Origin: Ruminococcus sp. AM36-2AA
GTDB lineage: Bacteria > Bacillota > Clostridia > Lachnospirales > Lachnospiraceae
Reading direction: 5' to 3'
Assembly: GCF_003461955.1 (NCBI RefSeq)
Contig: NZ_QTYB01000022.1
Span: 1-33,952, forward strand
Length of the DNA: 33,952 nucleotides
The translations under genes were made by a program, and so were the position numbers. Below are positions 21,285 through 29,319 of this stretch, piece after piece (positions within the stretch are counted from its first letter, which is position 1; every line of letters starts with the position of its first letter). The notes beneath the pieces are model-generated. The model ran no database searches. It saw only the letters and a list, made by a program, of their open reading frames with translations, and was not told where the DNA came from.

Positions 21285-23903
21285 ATGAAAGAAATTTATC
21301 AGCAGACAGCAGAAGAAGTTCTCGAGCGTGTGGAAAGCAGGGAATCAGGGCTTACCGATGAACAGGTCAGACGGTCCAGAGAGAAGTGCGGATGGAATGA
21401 GCTTGCAGAAGGAAAGAAAAAAAGTATTTTGCAGATCTTCTTTGAACAGTATAAGGATTTTCTGGTGCTGATCCTGATCGCATCGGCAGTGATATCCGGT
21501 ATGCTTGGAGATGTGGAAAGTGCAGCAGTTATCGTGATCGTTATTACGATCAATGCGATTTTGGGAACTGTGCAGACAGTAAAGGCTGAGCAGTCCCTGC
21601 AGAGCTTAAAGAAGCTTTCCGGACCGGAGGCAAAGGTATTACGTGATGGTGTGGCGGTACAGCTCCCGGCAAGAGAACTGGTTGTAGGAGATGTGATCCT
21701 TCTTGAAGCAGGTGATATGATCCCGGCCGATGGAAGATTGATTGAAAATGCAAGCCTTAAGGTCGATGAAAGTGCCCTTACCGGAGAAAGTCTTGCGGTT
21801 GAAAAGAATATGGACATTATTTTGGAGGAAGCACCGCTTGGTGATCGGACAAATATGCTGTTTTCCGGAAGCTTTGTCACATATGGGCGTGGCAGAGCGG
21901 TTGTAACGAATGTAGGAATGCAGACAGAGGTTGGAAAGATTGCGGGACTTCTGAAATCGACTTCGGAAAAACAGACGCCACTTCAGGCGAATCTGGATGA
22001 TTTTGGAAAGAAGCTTTCCATTCTGATCCTGATATTTTGCGGAATTCTGTTTGCGATCAGTGTATTCCGCGGTGAGAAGATCAGCAGTGCATTTATGTTT
22101 GCAGTAGCACTTGCAGTCGCAGCGATTCCGGAAGCTTTAAGCTCCATCGTGACGATCGTCCTTTCTTTCGGAACACAGAAGATGGCAAAGGAGCACGCGA
22201 TCATTCGTAAGCTCCAGGCTGTGGAAGGTCTTGGAAGCGTTTCTGTTATCTGTTCGGATAAGACCGGAACACTCACACAGAACAAAATGACAGTAGAAGA
22301 TTATTATATTGATGGAAAAAGAATCACAGCAGATGCAATTGATGTAGCAGATCCGGCGCAGAGATGTCTTTTGGACTACAGCATTTTATGTAATGATTCA
22401 ACAAATGAAAATGGAGTGGAGATCGGAGATCCGACGGAAACGGCATTGATCAATCTGGGCAGCCGGTACGGAATCGAGGCTGCTGGTGTAAGAAAGCTTT
22501 ATCCAAGGGAAGGAGAGCTTCCCTTTGACAGTGACCGTAAGATGATGTCAACACTTCACAGAATTGATGATGAAAACCGGATGATCGTAAAAGGTGCGGT
22601 TGACCGGCTTCTGGAGCTGACAGACAGGATCTGGACAAAGGACGGAGTTCGGGAAATCACAGAAGCAGATAAAGAAAAGATCCGGCGCCAGAATCAGGAA
22701 TTTTCAATGGAAGGGTTACGGGTACTGGCATTTACCTATCGTGAAATTCCGGAGAAGCATGTATTGACGATAGAAGATGAGAACCATCTGGTATTTCTTG
22801 GCCTGATCGCTATGATGGATCCGCCGAGGGAAGAATCAAAGGCTGCAGTTGCAGAATGCATAAAAGCGGGGATTCGGCCGGTCATGATCACGGGAGATCA
22901 TAAGATCACAGCAGCGGCAATCGCAAAAAGGATCGGGATCCTACATGATCTGTCAGAGGCCTGCGAAGGTGCTGATATTGAAAATATGAGTGATGAGCAG
23001 CTGAAGGAGTTTGTCCCGAATATTTCTGTGTATGCAAGAGTGTCACCGGAGCACAAGATCCGTATTGTCCGTGCATGGCAGGAGAAGGGGATGATCGTGG
23101 CAATGACCGGAGACGGTGTGAATGATGCTCCGGCATTGAAGCAGGCAGACATTGGTGTTGCAATGGGAGTGACCGGAACCGAGGTCGCAAAGGATGCCGC
23201 AGCAATGGTGCTTACAGATGATAATTTTGCAACAATTGTAAAAGCAGTGGAAAACGGACGAAATTTATATCAGAATATCAAGTATGCGATCCAGTTTCTT
23301 CTGTCAGGAAACTTTGGTGCGATCCTGGCAGTTCTTTGTGCATCCCTTGCAGGACTTCCGGTTCCTTTTGCACCGGTACATCTGCTGTTTATCAATCTTT
23401 TGACAGACAGTCTTCCGGCGATCGCGTTAGGCGTGGAGCCGCACAGCAGTGAGGTGATGAATGAGAAACCAAGATCAGCAGACGAGTCAATACTGACAAA
23501 GGATTTTCTTGGTAAAATCGGTCTGGAAGGCCTGGTGATCGGTATGATGACGATGATAGGATTTTTGACAGGATATCATCAGAATGGTGCATTGCTTGGC
23601 AGTACTTATGCCTTCGGAACACTTTGTCTGGCACGTCTGTTCCATGGATTCAACTGCAAATCGGATCATCCGGTTATCTTTACAAAACGTTTTTTTAATA
23701 ATAAATGGCTTCAGGGAGCATTTGTACTTGGGGCAGTACTCATTACCGTTGTACTGACGGTTCCGGGATTTCATCTCCTGTTTAAAGTAGAGACGCTGGA
23801 TCTGATGCAGCTTGGCTGTGTATATCTGTATGCGTTTGCAAGTCTTCCGATCATTCAGCTGCTTAAATGGATACGCATGAAATTAAGAAAAAGAGGAGAA
23901 TGA
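21285..23903 (+). CDS. P-type cation ATPase, probable Mn2+ (or Ca2+) exporter
   Basis: Encodes 872 residues with AAGGAGG upstream. N-terminal cation ATPase domain (about 1-70), actuator with TGES (166-169), TM4 motif PEAL (282-285), phosphorylation site D325 in SDKTGTLTQNK, nucleotide-binding domain, hinge TGDGVNDAPAL (608-618), and six C-terminal helices with NLLTDSLPAIALG. This is the P2A (SERCA-like) layout and normal length. Bacterial P2A pumps export Ca2+ or Mn2+; the manganese riboswitch directly upstream argues for Mn2+. The C-terminus overlaps the possible start region of the next gene. Confidence 0.93.
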   Translation: MKEIYQQTAEEVLERVESRESGLTDEQVRRSREKCGWNELAEGKKKSILQIFFEQYKDFLVLILIASAVISGMLGDVESAAVIVIVITINAILGTVQTVKAEQSLQSLKKLSGPEAKVLRDGVAVQLPARELVVGDVILLEAGDMIPADGRLIENASLKVDESALTGESLAVEKNMDIILEEAPLGDRTNMLFSGSFVTYGRGRAVVTNVGMQTEVGKIAGLLKSTSEKQTPLQANLDDFGKKLSILILIFCGILFAISVFRGEKISSAFMFAVALAVAAIPEALSSIVTIVLSFGTQKMAKEHAIIRKLQAVEGLGSVSVICSDKTGTLTQNKMTVEDYYIDGKRITADAIDVADPAQRCLLDYSILCNDSTNENGVEIGDPTETALINLGSRYGIEAAGVRKLYPREGELPFDSDRKMMSTLHRIDDENRMIVKGAVDRLLELTDRIWTKDGVREITEADKEKIRRQNQEFSMEGLRVLAFTYREIPEKHVLTIEDENHLVFLGLIAMMDPPREESKAAVAECIKAGIRPVMITGDHKITAAAIAKRIGILHDLSEACEGADIENMSDEQLKEFVPNISVYARVSPEHKIRIVRAWQEKGMIVAMTGDGVNDAPALKQADIGVAMGVTGTEVAKDAAAMVLTDDNFATIVKAVENGRNLYQNIKYAIQFLLSGNFGAILAVLCASLAGLPVPFAPVHLLFINLLTDSLPAIALGVEPHSSEVMNEKPRSADESILTKDFLGKIGLEGLVIGMMTMIGFLTGYHQNGALLGSTYAFGTLCLARLFHGFNCKSDHPVIFTKRFFNNKWLQGAFVLGAVLITVVLTVPGFHLLFKVETLDLMQLGCVYLYAFASLPIIQLLKWIRMKLRKRGE

Positions 23904-23905
23904 TA

Positions 23906-25120
23906 GTGGATATAAGTAAAATATCTGTAAAAAAAATCCGGGAGCTTATTGTGTTTACAGCATTTCTTGTGGTCGCTCTGTGGAAGTTTGATGTGGTGCT
24001 CGATGTGCTGAAAGAAATATGGGGGATCGCATTTCCTTTTGTACTTGGCGGAGCGATCGCATTTGTGACCAACGTGCCAATGAGCTTTTTGGAAAAGAAA
24101 ATTTTTGGAAGGGTAAAAAAAGAAAATAAGATAGGTGCAAAACTGGCAAGACCGATAAGTCTGTTCCTTACGATCGTATTTGCGGTTGGCGTGATCGTAC
24201 TGGTGATGTTTGGTGTGATCCCGCAGCTTACGCGGACAATGGGAACTCTGATGATGAGTATCGCTGATTTTATTCCGCAGATGCAAAGCTGGATCCGGGA
24301 ATTCTCCCATAATAACCAGGAAATCATGAAGCTGGTAGATCAGGTACAGTTTAATCCGGATCAGGCAATCAAGTGGGGGATAAGCCTTCTTGGAAACGGT
24401 GCAGGAAATATGATGAATACCACAATGTCAGCAGTGGGTTCCATAGTCAGTGGATTGGCAACCTTTTTTATTGCTTTTTCATTTGCCTGCTATGTTCTTT
24501 TTCAGAAGGAGAAGCTGCATGTGCAGATCCGAAAAGTATTTTTTGCCTTTCTCCCAAAGAAAAAGGCAGATGCTTTTCTTAAAGTCTGTTCTCTGACTTA
24601 TCGGACATTTGCAAATTTTCTTGCAGGCCAGTGTCTTGAAGCTGTGATTCTCGGTTGCATGTTTGTTGTGATACTGAGTATTTTGAGGATGCCATATGCA
24701 CTTTTGATCGGAGTTTTGATTGCGTTTACCGCATTGATTCCGATTTTCGGGGCCTTCATCGGGTGTGCGGTGGGAAGCTTTTTGATCTTTATGGTAAATC
24801 CGAAACAGGCAATTTTATTTATTATAGTATTTCTGGTGCTGCAGCAGATCGAGGGAAATCTGATCTATCCTCATGTTGTGGGTGAATCCGTAGGACTTCC
24901 GTCGATCTGGGTTCTTGCAGCAGTTACGATCGGCGGAAACCTTATGGGAATTGTAGGTATGCTTGTTTTCATTCCGCTGCTTTCCGTGTTCTATACTATC
25001 TTTCGGGAATTCGTATATCTGCGCCTGAAGAAAAAGCATATCAAACAGGTGACAAAGACAGAAATAGAGGAATATACGGCGGAGAAAATTGTAAATAGTG
25101 ACATATCAGAGGGGAAATGA
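23906..25120 (+). CDS. AI-2E family membrane transporter (PerM/YdiK-like)
   Basis: Encodes 404 residues from GTG 23906, 7 bases after GAGGAG; ATG 23900 overlaps the ATPase stop and ATG 23867 has no ribosome site. Helices lie near the N-terminus (LIVFTAFLVVALWKFDVVLD, GIAFPFVLGGAIAFVTNVPM). The family's conserved C-terminal block is FTALIPIFGAFIGCAVGSFL, then QQIEGNLIYPHVVGESVGLP and VTIGGNLMGIVGMLVFIPLL. The substrate of this family is varied or unknown (proton/Na+ antiport or export of small molecules). It is translationally linked to the P-type ATPase and so probably also under the riboswitch. Confidence 0.9.
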   Translation: MDISKISVKKIRELIVFTAFLVVALWKFDVVLDVLKEIWGIAFPFVLGGAIAFVTNVPMSFLEKKIFGRVKKENKIGAKLARPISLFLTIVFAVGVIVLVMFGVIPQLTRTMGTLMMSIADFIPQMQSWIREFSHNNQEIMKLVDQVQFNPDQAIKWGISLLGNGAGNMMNTTMSAVGSIVSGLATFFIAFSFACYVLFQKEKLHVQIRKVFFAFLPKKKADAFLKVCSLTYRTFANFLAGQCLEAVILGCMFVVILSILRMPYALLIGVLIAFTALIPIFGAFIGCAVGSFLIFMVNPKQAILFIIVFLVLQQIEGNLIYPHVVGESVGLPSIWVLAAVTIGGNLMGIVGMLVFIPLLSVFYTIFREFVYLRLKKKHIKQVTKTEIEEYTAEKIVNSDISEGK

Positions 25121-25178
25121 TATGATGGACTTGTATTGGGATAGTTAAAAAAATCTTATATTTAAGGGGGGAGTTACT

Positions 25179-25592
25179 ATGTGGTTTGTGTTTGCCTTGC
25201 TGTCTGCTGTATTTGCGGCGCTGACCTCCATACTGGCCAAGATAGGTATTGCCGGTGTTAATTCGAATCTTGCAACAGCGATTCGAACGATGGTGGTGCT
25301 AGTTATGGCGTGGGGAATGGTTTTCCTCACAAATACCCAGGGCGGGATCGCAGCGATCAGCAAAAAAAGCTGGCTGTTTCTGACCCTTTCAGGTCTGGCA
25401 ACGGGTGCTTCGTGGTTATGCTATTATCGTGCCCTGCAGATAGGCGATGCATCGAAGGTTGTGCCGATAGACAAGCTGAGTGTTGTGATCACACTGGTAC
25501 TGGCATTTGTTTTTTTGCATGAGAAATTCACAGCAAGATCGATGATGGGATGTATTTTGATCGGTGTGGGAACATTATTGATGGTTTTGTAA
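25179..25592 (+). CDS. Half-size EamA/DMT-family transporter
   Basis: Encodes 137 residues, GGGGGGAG upstream of ATG 25179. Four to five membrane helices form one EamA unit (ALLSAVFAALTSILAKIGIA, LSGLATGASWLCYYRALQIG, VVPIDKLSVVITLVLAFVFL, then a final helix). Full-length members carry two such units; this single-unit type probably works as a dimer. The substrate is unknown. It stands between the AI-2E gene and the nucleotidase, about 60 bases from the former. Confidence 0.88.
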   Translation: MWFVFALLSAVFAALTSILAKIGIAGVNSNLATAIRTMVVLVMAWGMVFLTNTQGGIAAISKKSWLFLTLSGLATGASWLCYYRALQIGDASKVVPIDKLSVVITLVLAFVFLHEKFTARSMMGCILIGVGTLLMVL

Positions 25593-25629
25593 AAATGCAT
25601 AAGAAAACTATATACAAAAGGAGAGTGTT

Positions 25630-27603
25630 ATGAAAACACGAAAGAAAATTTCAGCAAAGCTGCTGGCGATCATGCTTATTGCTGCATTGCTGCTTCCTCT
25701 TGCATGGAATGTTCCGGTGGAAGCAGCCGAGGCAAAACAGATCGATGTTTTGTTCAGCCATGATACACATTCGCATTTGAACAGCTTTTCAACCATCGTA
25801 GATGGAGAGCAAAAAGAAGTTGGCGGATTTGCAAGGATCAAAACCCTGATCGATGAAAAGAAGCAGGAAGATCCGGACACCCTGGTGCTGGATGGCGGCG
25901 ATTTTTCCATGGGAACCCTGATTCAGACCGTATACGAAACGGAGGCGGCAGAGCTTCGGATGCTGGGATATCTGGGGTATGATGTGACGACTCTGGGGAA
26001 TCATGAATATGATTATCGTTCAAAGGGACTGGCAAATATGCTGGAGGCTGCGAAGGCTTCCGGTGAGACAGTGCCGGCACTGGTAGTGTGCAACGTGGAC
26101 TGGGACAGCATGGAGCAGGATGGATTAAGCGATGGTCAGAAGCAGATCCGGTCGGCATTTGAAGCCTACGGTGTGAAGGATTATGTAGTAGTTCAAAAAG
26201 GAGATGTAAAGGCTGCAGTAGTCGGTGTGTTCGGTAAGGATGCCCTGGAATGTGCACCGACTTGTGAATTAAAGTTCAAGGATCCGGTTGAGGCCGTAAA
26301 ACAGACGGTAGAAGAGATCCGAAAAAATGAAAAAGTGGATATGATCGCTTGTGTGTCCCATGGAGGAACCTGGGAGGATGAGAACAAATCGGAGGATGAG
26401 ATCCTTGCAAAAGAGGTGCCGGATATCGACTTGATCATCAGCGGACATACGCACACAGAGCTGAAAGAGGCAATTCAGCATGGAAACACATATATCGTAT
26501 CCTGCGGCGAATACGGAAGAAATCTGGGATCACTTTCCATGACACAGAAACAGGACGGACGGTGGGAGCTGACATCCTATGAGCTGATCCCTGTTTCTGA
26601 GGATGTAAAACCGGACCAGGCGACACAGGAACAGATCGATGCCCTGATGGATACGGTGGATAAGAATTATCTTGCCGATTTCGGCTATACAAGGGAAGAG
26701 GTTCTTGCTGAAAATGATGTTGAATTCAACAGTCTGGAAGAAATGGGCACGAAGCATGAAGAGTTGAATCTTGGTGATATCATGTCCGATGCATACATAT
26801 ATGCAGTGGAAAATTCCGAGTATTATGATGGTGATCCGGTTGATGTAGCCGTTGTTCCAAGCGGAACCGTGCGGGACACATACACAAAGGGCGATATCAC
26901 AGTAGAGGATGTTTTTAATTCCTTTTCACTGGGGATCGGAAAGGACGGTGTTGCCGGATATCCGCTGATCAGTGCATACCTGACCGGAAAAGAGCTGAAG
27001 CTGGCAGCGGAGGTGGACGCTTCTGTATCAGATTTTATGACAACGGCAAGGTTATATTGCAGTGGATTGAATTTTGCATACAATCCACATCGGATGATCC
27101 TGAATAAGGTGACAGATTGTTATCTCACCAGGGCAGACGGAGAACGGATCGAAATCCAGGATGATAAGCTGTATCATGTTGTGACAGATCTGTATACCGG
27201 CCAGATGCTTGGTTCTGTGATGAAAATGTCCTATGGACTGTTGTCTCTTGAACCGAAGGACAGGGATGGGAATCCCATTGAAAATCTGGAAGATCAGGCG
27301 ATCATGGAGGATGACAGGGAATTAAAGGCCTGGGATGCGATCGCAAGATATATGCAGTCCTTTGAGGATACAGACGGCGACGGAATTGCCAATGTGCCGG
27401 AGTATTATGAGACGACACATGGACGTAAGGTTGTGGAGGACAGCAGAAATATCATTGATCTGGTGAAGCAGCCGAATAAGTTTTCGGCAATGATCGCAGG
27501 TATTTGTCTGATCTTTATTGTGATCATTGTGCTTGTGGTATTTCTGATCCGAAGGATGATCCGCAGGATCAAAGTCAGAAAAGGAAAGAGAAATTCAAAA
27601 TAA
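25630..27603 (+). CDS. Membrane-anchored bifunctional 5'-nucleotidase/metallophosphatase
   Basis: Encodes 657 residues. Signal peptide (KKISAKLLAIMLIAALLLPL, cleavage near VEAAEA). The calcineurin-type phosphatase domain (about 38-290) has DVLFSHDTHSHL, LDGGDFSMG, TTLGNHEYDY, CVSHGG and ISGHTHTEL, which supply the two-metal site. The C-terminal 5'-nucleotidase domain (about 340-560) contains GDIMSDAYIYA and PSGTVRDTY. A final membrane helix (about 622-645, ICLIFIVIIVLVVFLIRR) with a basic tail anchors it, in place of an LPxTG motif. It should hydrolyse extracellular nucleotides for phosphate or nucleoside salvage. GGAGAG precedes the ATG. It ends at a strong terminator. Confidence 0.93.
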   Translation: MKTRKKISAKLLAIMLIAALLLPLAWNVPVEAAEAKQIDVLFSHDTHSHLNSFSTIVDGEQKEVGGFARIKTLIDEKKQEDPDTLVLDGGDFSMGTLIQTVYETEAAELRMLGYLGYDVTTLGNHEYDYRSKGLANMLEAAKASGETVPALVVCNVDWDSMEQDGLSDGQKQIRSAFEAYGVKDYVVVQKGDVKAAVVGVFGKDALECAPTCELKFKDPVEAVKQTVEEIRKNEKVDMIACVSHGGTWEDENKSEDEILAKEVPDIDLIISGHTHTELKEAIQHGNTYIVSCGEYGRNLGSLSMTQKQDGRWELTSYELIPVSEDVKPDQATQEQIDALMDTVDKNYLADFGYTREEVLAENDVEFNSLEEMGTKHEELNLGDIMSDAYIYAVENSEYYDGDPVDVAVVPSGTVRDTYTKGDITVEDVFNSFSLGIGKDGVAGYPLISAYLTGKELKLAAEVDASVSDFMTTARLYCSGLNFAYNPHRMILNKVTDCYLTRADGERIEIQDDKLYHVVTDLYTGQMLGSVMKMSYGLLSLEPKDRDGNPIENLEDQAIMEDDRELKAWDAIARYMQSFEDTDGDGIANVPEYYETTHGRKVVEDSRNIIDLVKQPNKFSAMIAGICLIFIVIIVLVVFLIRRMIRRIKVRKGKRNSK

Positions 27604-27619
27604 ATATACGGCTGAGAAG

Positions 27620-27668
27620 AAAGCTGTCGCTTTAGCGGTTGATAGATCGCAAAGCGGCAGCTTTTATT
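27620..27668 (+). terminator. Terminator after the 5'-nucleotidase
   Basis: 14 bp (27620-27633 with 27651-27664, one G-T pair) plus an inner GCG/CGC, ending in TTTTATTTG. Confidence 0.85.
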
Positions 27669-27708
27669 TGTGGCAGATATATAAATGGTGAAAGAAGATA
27701 TTTTATAG

Positions 27709-27753
27709 TTGACAAATAGAGAACAATACTATACAATCGTTCTAAATAGAACG
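27709..27753 (+). promoter_or_regulatory. MarR promoter with palindromic operator
   Basis: TTGACA (27709-27714), 17 bases, TACAAT (27732-27737). Directly after it lies the palindrome CGTTCTA-AA-TAGAACG (27738-27753), over the start of transcription. This is the expected position for autorepression by the MarR protein encoded next. Confidence 0.75.
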
Positions 27754-27774
27754 AAAAAGATATGGAGGAAGGCT

Positions 27775-28197
27775 ATGTTTTTCTGGGATCAGCATAAAAC
27801 GATAACAAGCTGTTATGAAAAAGTCACAGGGAGTGTATGTGAGAAATATCAGCTGACGCATATGGAATATGATATCCTTATGTTTTTACACAACAATCCA
27901 CAGCATAATACTGCGGCTGAGATCGTTAAAGTCCGTAAGTCGACGAAATCCCACGTGTCCTCTTCTCTGAAAAATCTGGAGAGCAGAGGTCTGATCGAAA
28001 GGATCCAGAGTGCGGATAATAAGAAGCATATCGAGATCGTTTTATTAAATAAGGCATATCGGATCATTGAAGATGGAATAAAAGCACAGAAGGAATTTGC
28101 AAAAATCGCTTTGGACGGCCTGACAGTGGAAGAGAAGCGTATTTGTAAAGAGGTATTTCATAAGATCTGCGAAAATGCGGATAAATATATGAGGTGA
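27775..28197 (+). CDS. MarR-family transcriptional regulator
   Basis: Encodes 140 residues from ATG 27775, behind GGAGGAAGG; an in-frame TTG at 27709 is the promoter -35 and not a start. The winged-helix core is LTHMEYDILMFLHNNPQHNT, AEIVKVRKSTKSHVSSSLKN and LESRGLIERIQSADNKKHIE (recognition helix and wing), flanked by dimerisation helices. MarR proteins usually repress their own operon and release DNA on binding a small phenolic or similar ligand. The membrane protein gene follows by 1 base, so that is its probable target. Confidence 0.92.
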   Translation: MFFWDQHKTITSCYEKVTGSVCEKYQLTHMEYDILMFLHNNPQHNTAAEIVKVRKSTKSHVSSSLKNLESRGLIERIQSADNKKHIEIVLLNKAYRIIEDGIKAQKEFAKIALDGLTVEEKRICKEVFHKICENADKYMR

Positions 28198-28198
28198 G

Positions 28199-28686
28199 AT
28201 GATGAAAAAGAGATTTCATGTAAAGAAAAGGACTCTTTTGCTGATCGCGGGTATTGTATGGCTGATTGCCGGATTTAATGTTGCCAGACTTGGGATATTA
28301 TCATACCGGGTGATCGATCGGAAGTGGTATCTGTATCTGTTTTCGGTCGTTGTACTTTTTATGTTTGGCATGATGTTTTATAAGATGAGCAAAAAGCATA
28401 CAAAAAGGATCCTGGGATATGAGAGCCACCGTCCGTTCTGGCATTTTTTGATCTGAAAGCATATCTGATCATGACATGTATGATGAGCGGAGGAATTGGT
28501 TTCAGGGCAGCGGGAATATTCCCTGATATCTTCGTTGCTTTTTTCTATTCCGGTCTCGGCTGTGCACTGGCCCTGGCGGGGGTGGTATTTACCAGAAATT
28601 ATTTTTGTTATAAACAATTGATCGTAAAGGCTGCAGGAACGAGTAGTTCCTGCAGCCTTTATTTAGTGTCAGATGAAAGTCTGTGA
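28199..28686 (+). pseudogene. Small membrane protein split by a -1 frameshift
   Basis: The first frame gives 85 residues (28199-28456) with two membrane helices (LLLIAGIVWLIAGFNVARLG, LYLFSVVVLFMFGMMFYKM) and ends PFWHFLI. The -1 frame continues without interruption from the same place as FFDLKAYLIMTCMMSGGIGF and FVAFFYSGLGCALALAGVVF, two more helices. The switch lies at six T (28444-28449); one extra T would restore one protein. In the zero frame this is U UUU UUG, an in-phase slippery heptamer, so programmed slippage is possible, but a plain 1-base deletion is simpler. The second frame runs into the terminator hairpin at 28626. Function unknown; operon partner of MarR. Confidence 0.75.
28626..28664 (+). 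terminator. Perfect hairpin terminator of the MarR operon
   Basis: AAAGGCTGCAGGAAC (28626-28640) and GTTCCTGCAGCCTTT (28646-28660), 15 bp, 5-base loop, then ATTTA. Confidence 0.85.
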
Positions 28687-28694
28687 GTTGAAAA
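28668..28694 (+). repeat. Degenerate CRISPR-like repeat, shortened
   Basis: Begins GTCAG and ends CTGTGAGTTGAAAA, matching both ends of the repeat at 33573 but with about 5 bases missing in the middle. It could be chance; noted because two clearer copies exist at 28867 and 33573. Confidence 0.3.
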
Positions 28695-28720
28695 GTGCTA
28701 TTATATATTGTTTTATGCCA

Positions 28721-28753
28721 AAAGACGATGAGATTAGTTTCATCGCCTTTTTT
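28721..28753 (+). terminator. Second hairpin terminator
   Basis: AAAG-A-CGATGA (28721-28731) with TCATCG-C-CTTT (28740-28750), one mismatch, followed by more T. No gene lies just upstream except the MarR operon end. Confidence 0.6.
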
Positions 28754-28807
28754 ATATTGGATAAGATTAATTTGTGCTATTATTTATTGTAAAATTAATA
28801 AGACGTA

Positions 28808-28836
28808 TTGACAAAGAAAAAATAATAGAATATACC
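28808..28836 (+). promoter_or_regulatory. Promoter-like sequence ahead of the CRISPR-like repeats
   Basis: TTGACA (28808-28813), 17 bases, TATACC (28831-28836). Predicted start about 25 bases before the repeat at 28867, as a CRISPR leader promoter would be. The 411-base stretch 28687-29097 has no gene; it holds this promoter, the repeats, a terminator and the operators below. Confidence 0.4.
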
Positions 28837-28866
28837 ACCATGTCCGACAAAGTAAATGAATTCGCT

Positions 28867-28962
28867 GTCAGCCTCTTCATGAGGCTGTGGGTTGAAATGC
28901 AACAGGTATAATATGATCTACGAATACATTTGTCATTCCCTTCGCGAAGTTGTGAGTTAAAT
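28867..28962 (+). CRISPR. Degenerate type I-C-like CRISPR remnant, one spacer
   Basis: Repeat 1 (28867-28898) is 32 bases: GTCAGCCTC, a 5-base loop, GAGGCTG, then TGGGTTGAAAT; the arms make a 7-bp stem. Repeat 2 (28932-28962) begins GTCA and ends TTGTGAGTTAAAT, more decayed. The interval is 33 bases. Length, palindrome, GTC start and GTTGAAAT end fit type I-C repeats. No cas gene is in the window. Confidence 0.5.
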
Positions 28963-28985
28963 GCATAAAACTATCCTTGAAAAAA

Positions 28986-29070
28986 TGACAACAATATTTG
29001 TCAAAAACATATTGACAAGTAAAGTTGTCAATGCTAAGATAAAACCATGAAATGACAAGAAAACTTGTCA
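28986..29070 (+). promoter_or_regulatory. Three palindromic operators around the XRE promoter
   Basis: TGACAA-N6-TTGTCA occurs three times: 28986-29003, 29013-29030 and 29053-29070. The middle one lies between a -35 TTGACA (29012-29017) and a -10 TAAGAT (29035-29040) with 17-base spacing and an extended TG. The third covers the transcribed leader. A strong autorepression design for the XRE protein encoded next. Confidence 0.8.
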
Positions 29071-29097
29071 AAACAAACAGCAAAAGGAGGGGCTGAA

Positions 29098-29319
29098 TTG
29101 CCACTGTTAAATCGTCTAAAAGAATACCGTTCCAGCCAGGGGATTAATCAGACTGAGCTGGGGAAGTTGGCGGGGGTGTCCAGGCAGACGATCAGCTTGA
29201 TCGAGAGAGGCGATTATTCACCGTCTGTAACACTGGCGCTTAAGATCGCCCGGATCTTTCAGGTAAGTGTAGAGGACATTTTCATGTATGAGGAGGATGA
29301 AGATGAAACAGGAGAATAA
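29098..29319 (+). CDS. XRE-family repressor, single HTH domain
   Basis: Encodes 73 residues from TTG 29098 with AAAAGGAGG 7 bases upstream; the longer in-frame start at 29065 lies inside operator 3. It is essentially one HTH_3 domain: LKEYRSSQGINQTELGKLAG, VSRQTISLIERGDYSPSVTL and ALKIARIFQVSVEDIFMYEE. It overlaps the DUF3169 gene by 17 bases. Proteins of this type usually repress their own operon together with a membrane partner. Confidence 0.93.
   Translation: MPLLNRLKEYRSSQGINQTELGKLAGVSRQTISLIERGDYSPSVTLALKIARIFQVSVEDIFMYEEDEDETGE

Noticed and set aside
27709..27774. Upstream start for the MarR gene
   Set aside because: The TTG is the -35 element of a good promoter, and the operator lies inside the extension.
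29065..29097. Upstream TTG start for the XRE gene
   Set aside because: It lies inside operator 3; the TTG at 29098 has a perfect ribosome site.
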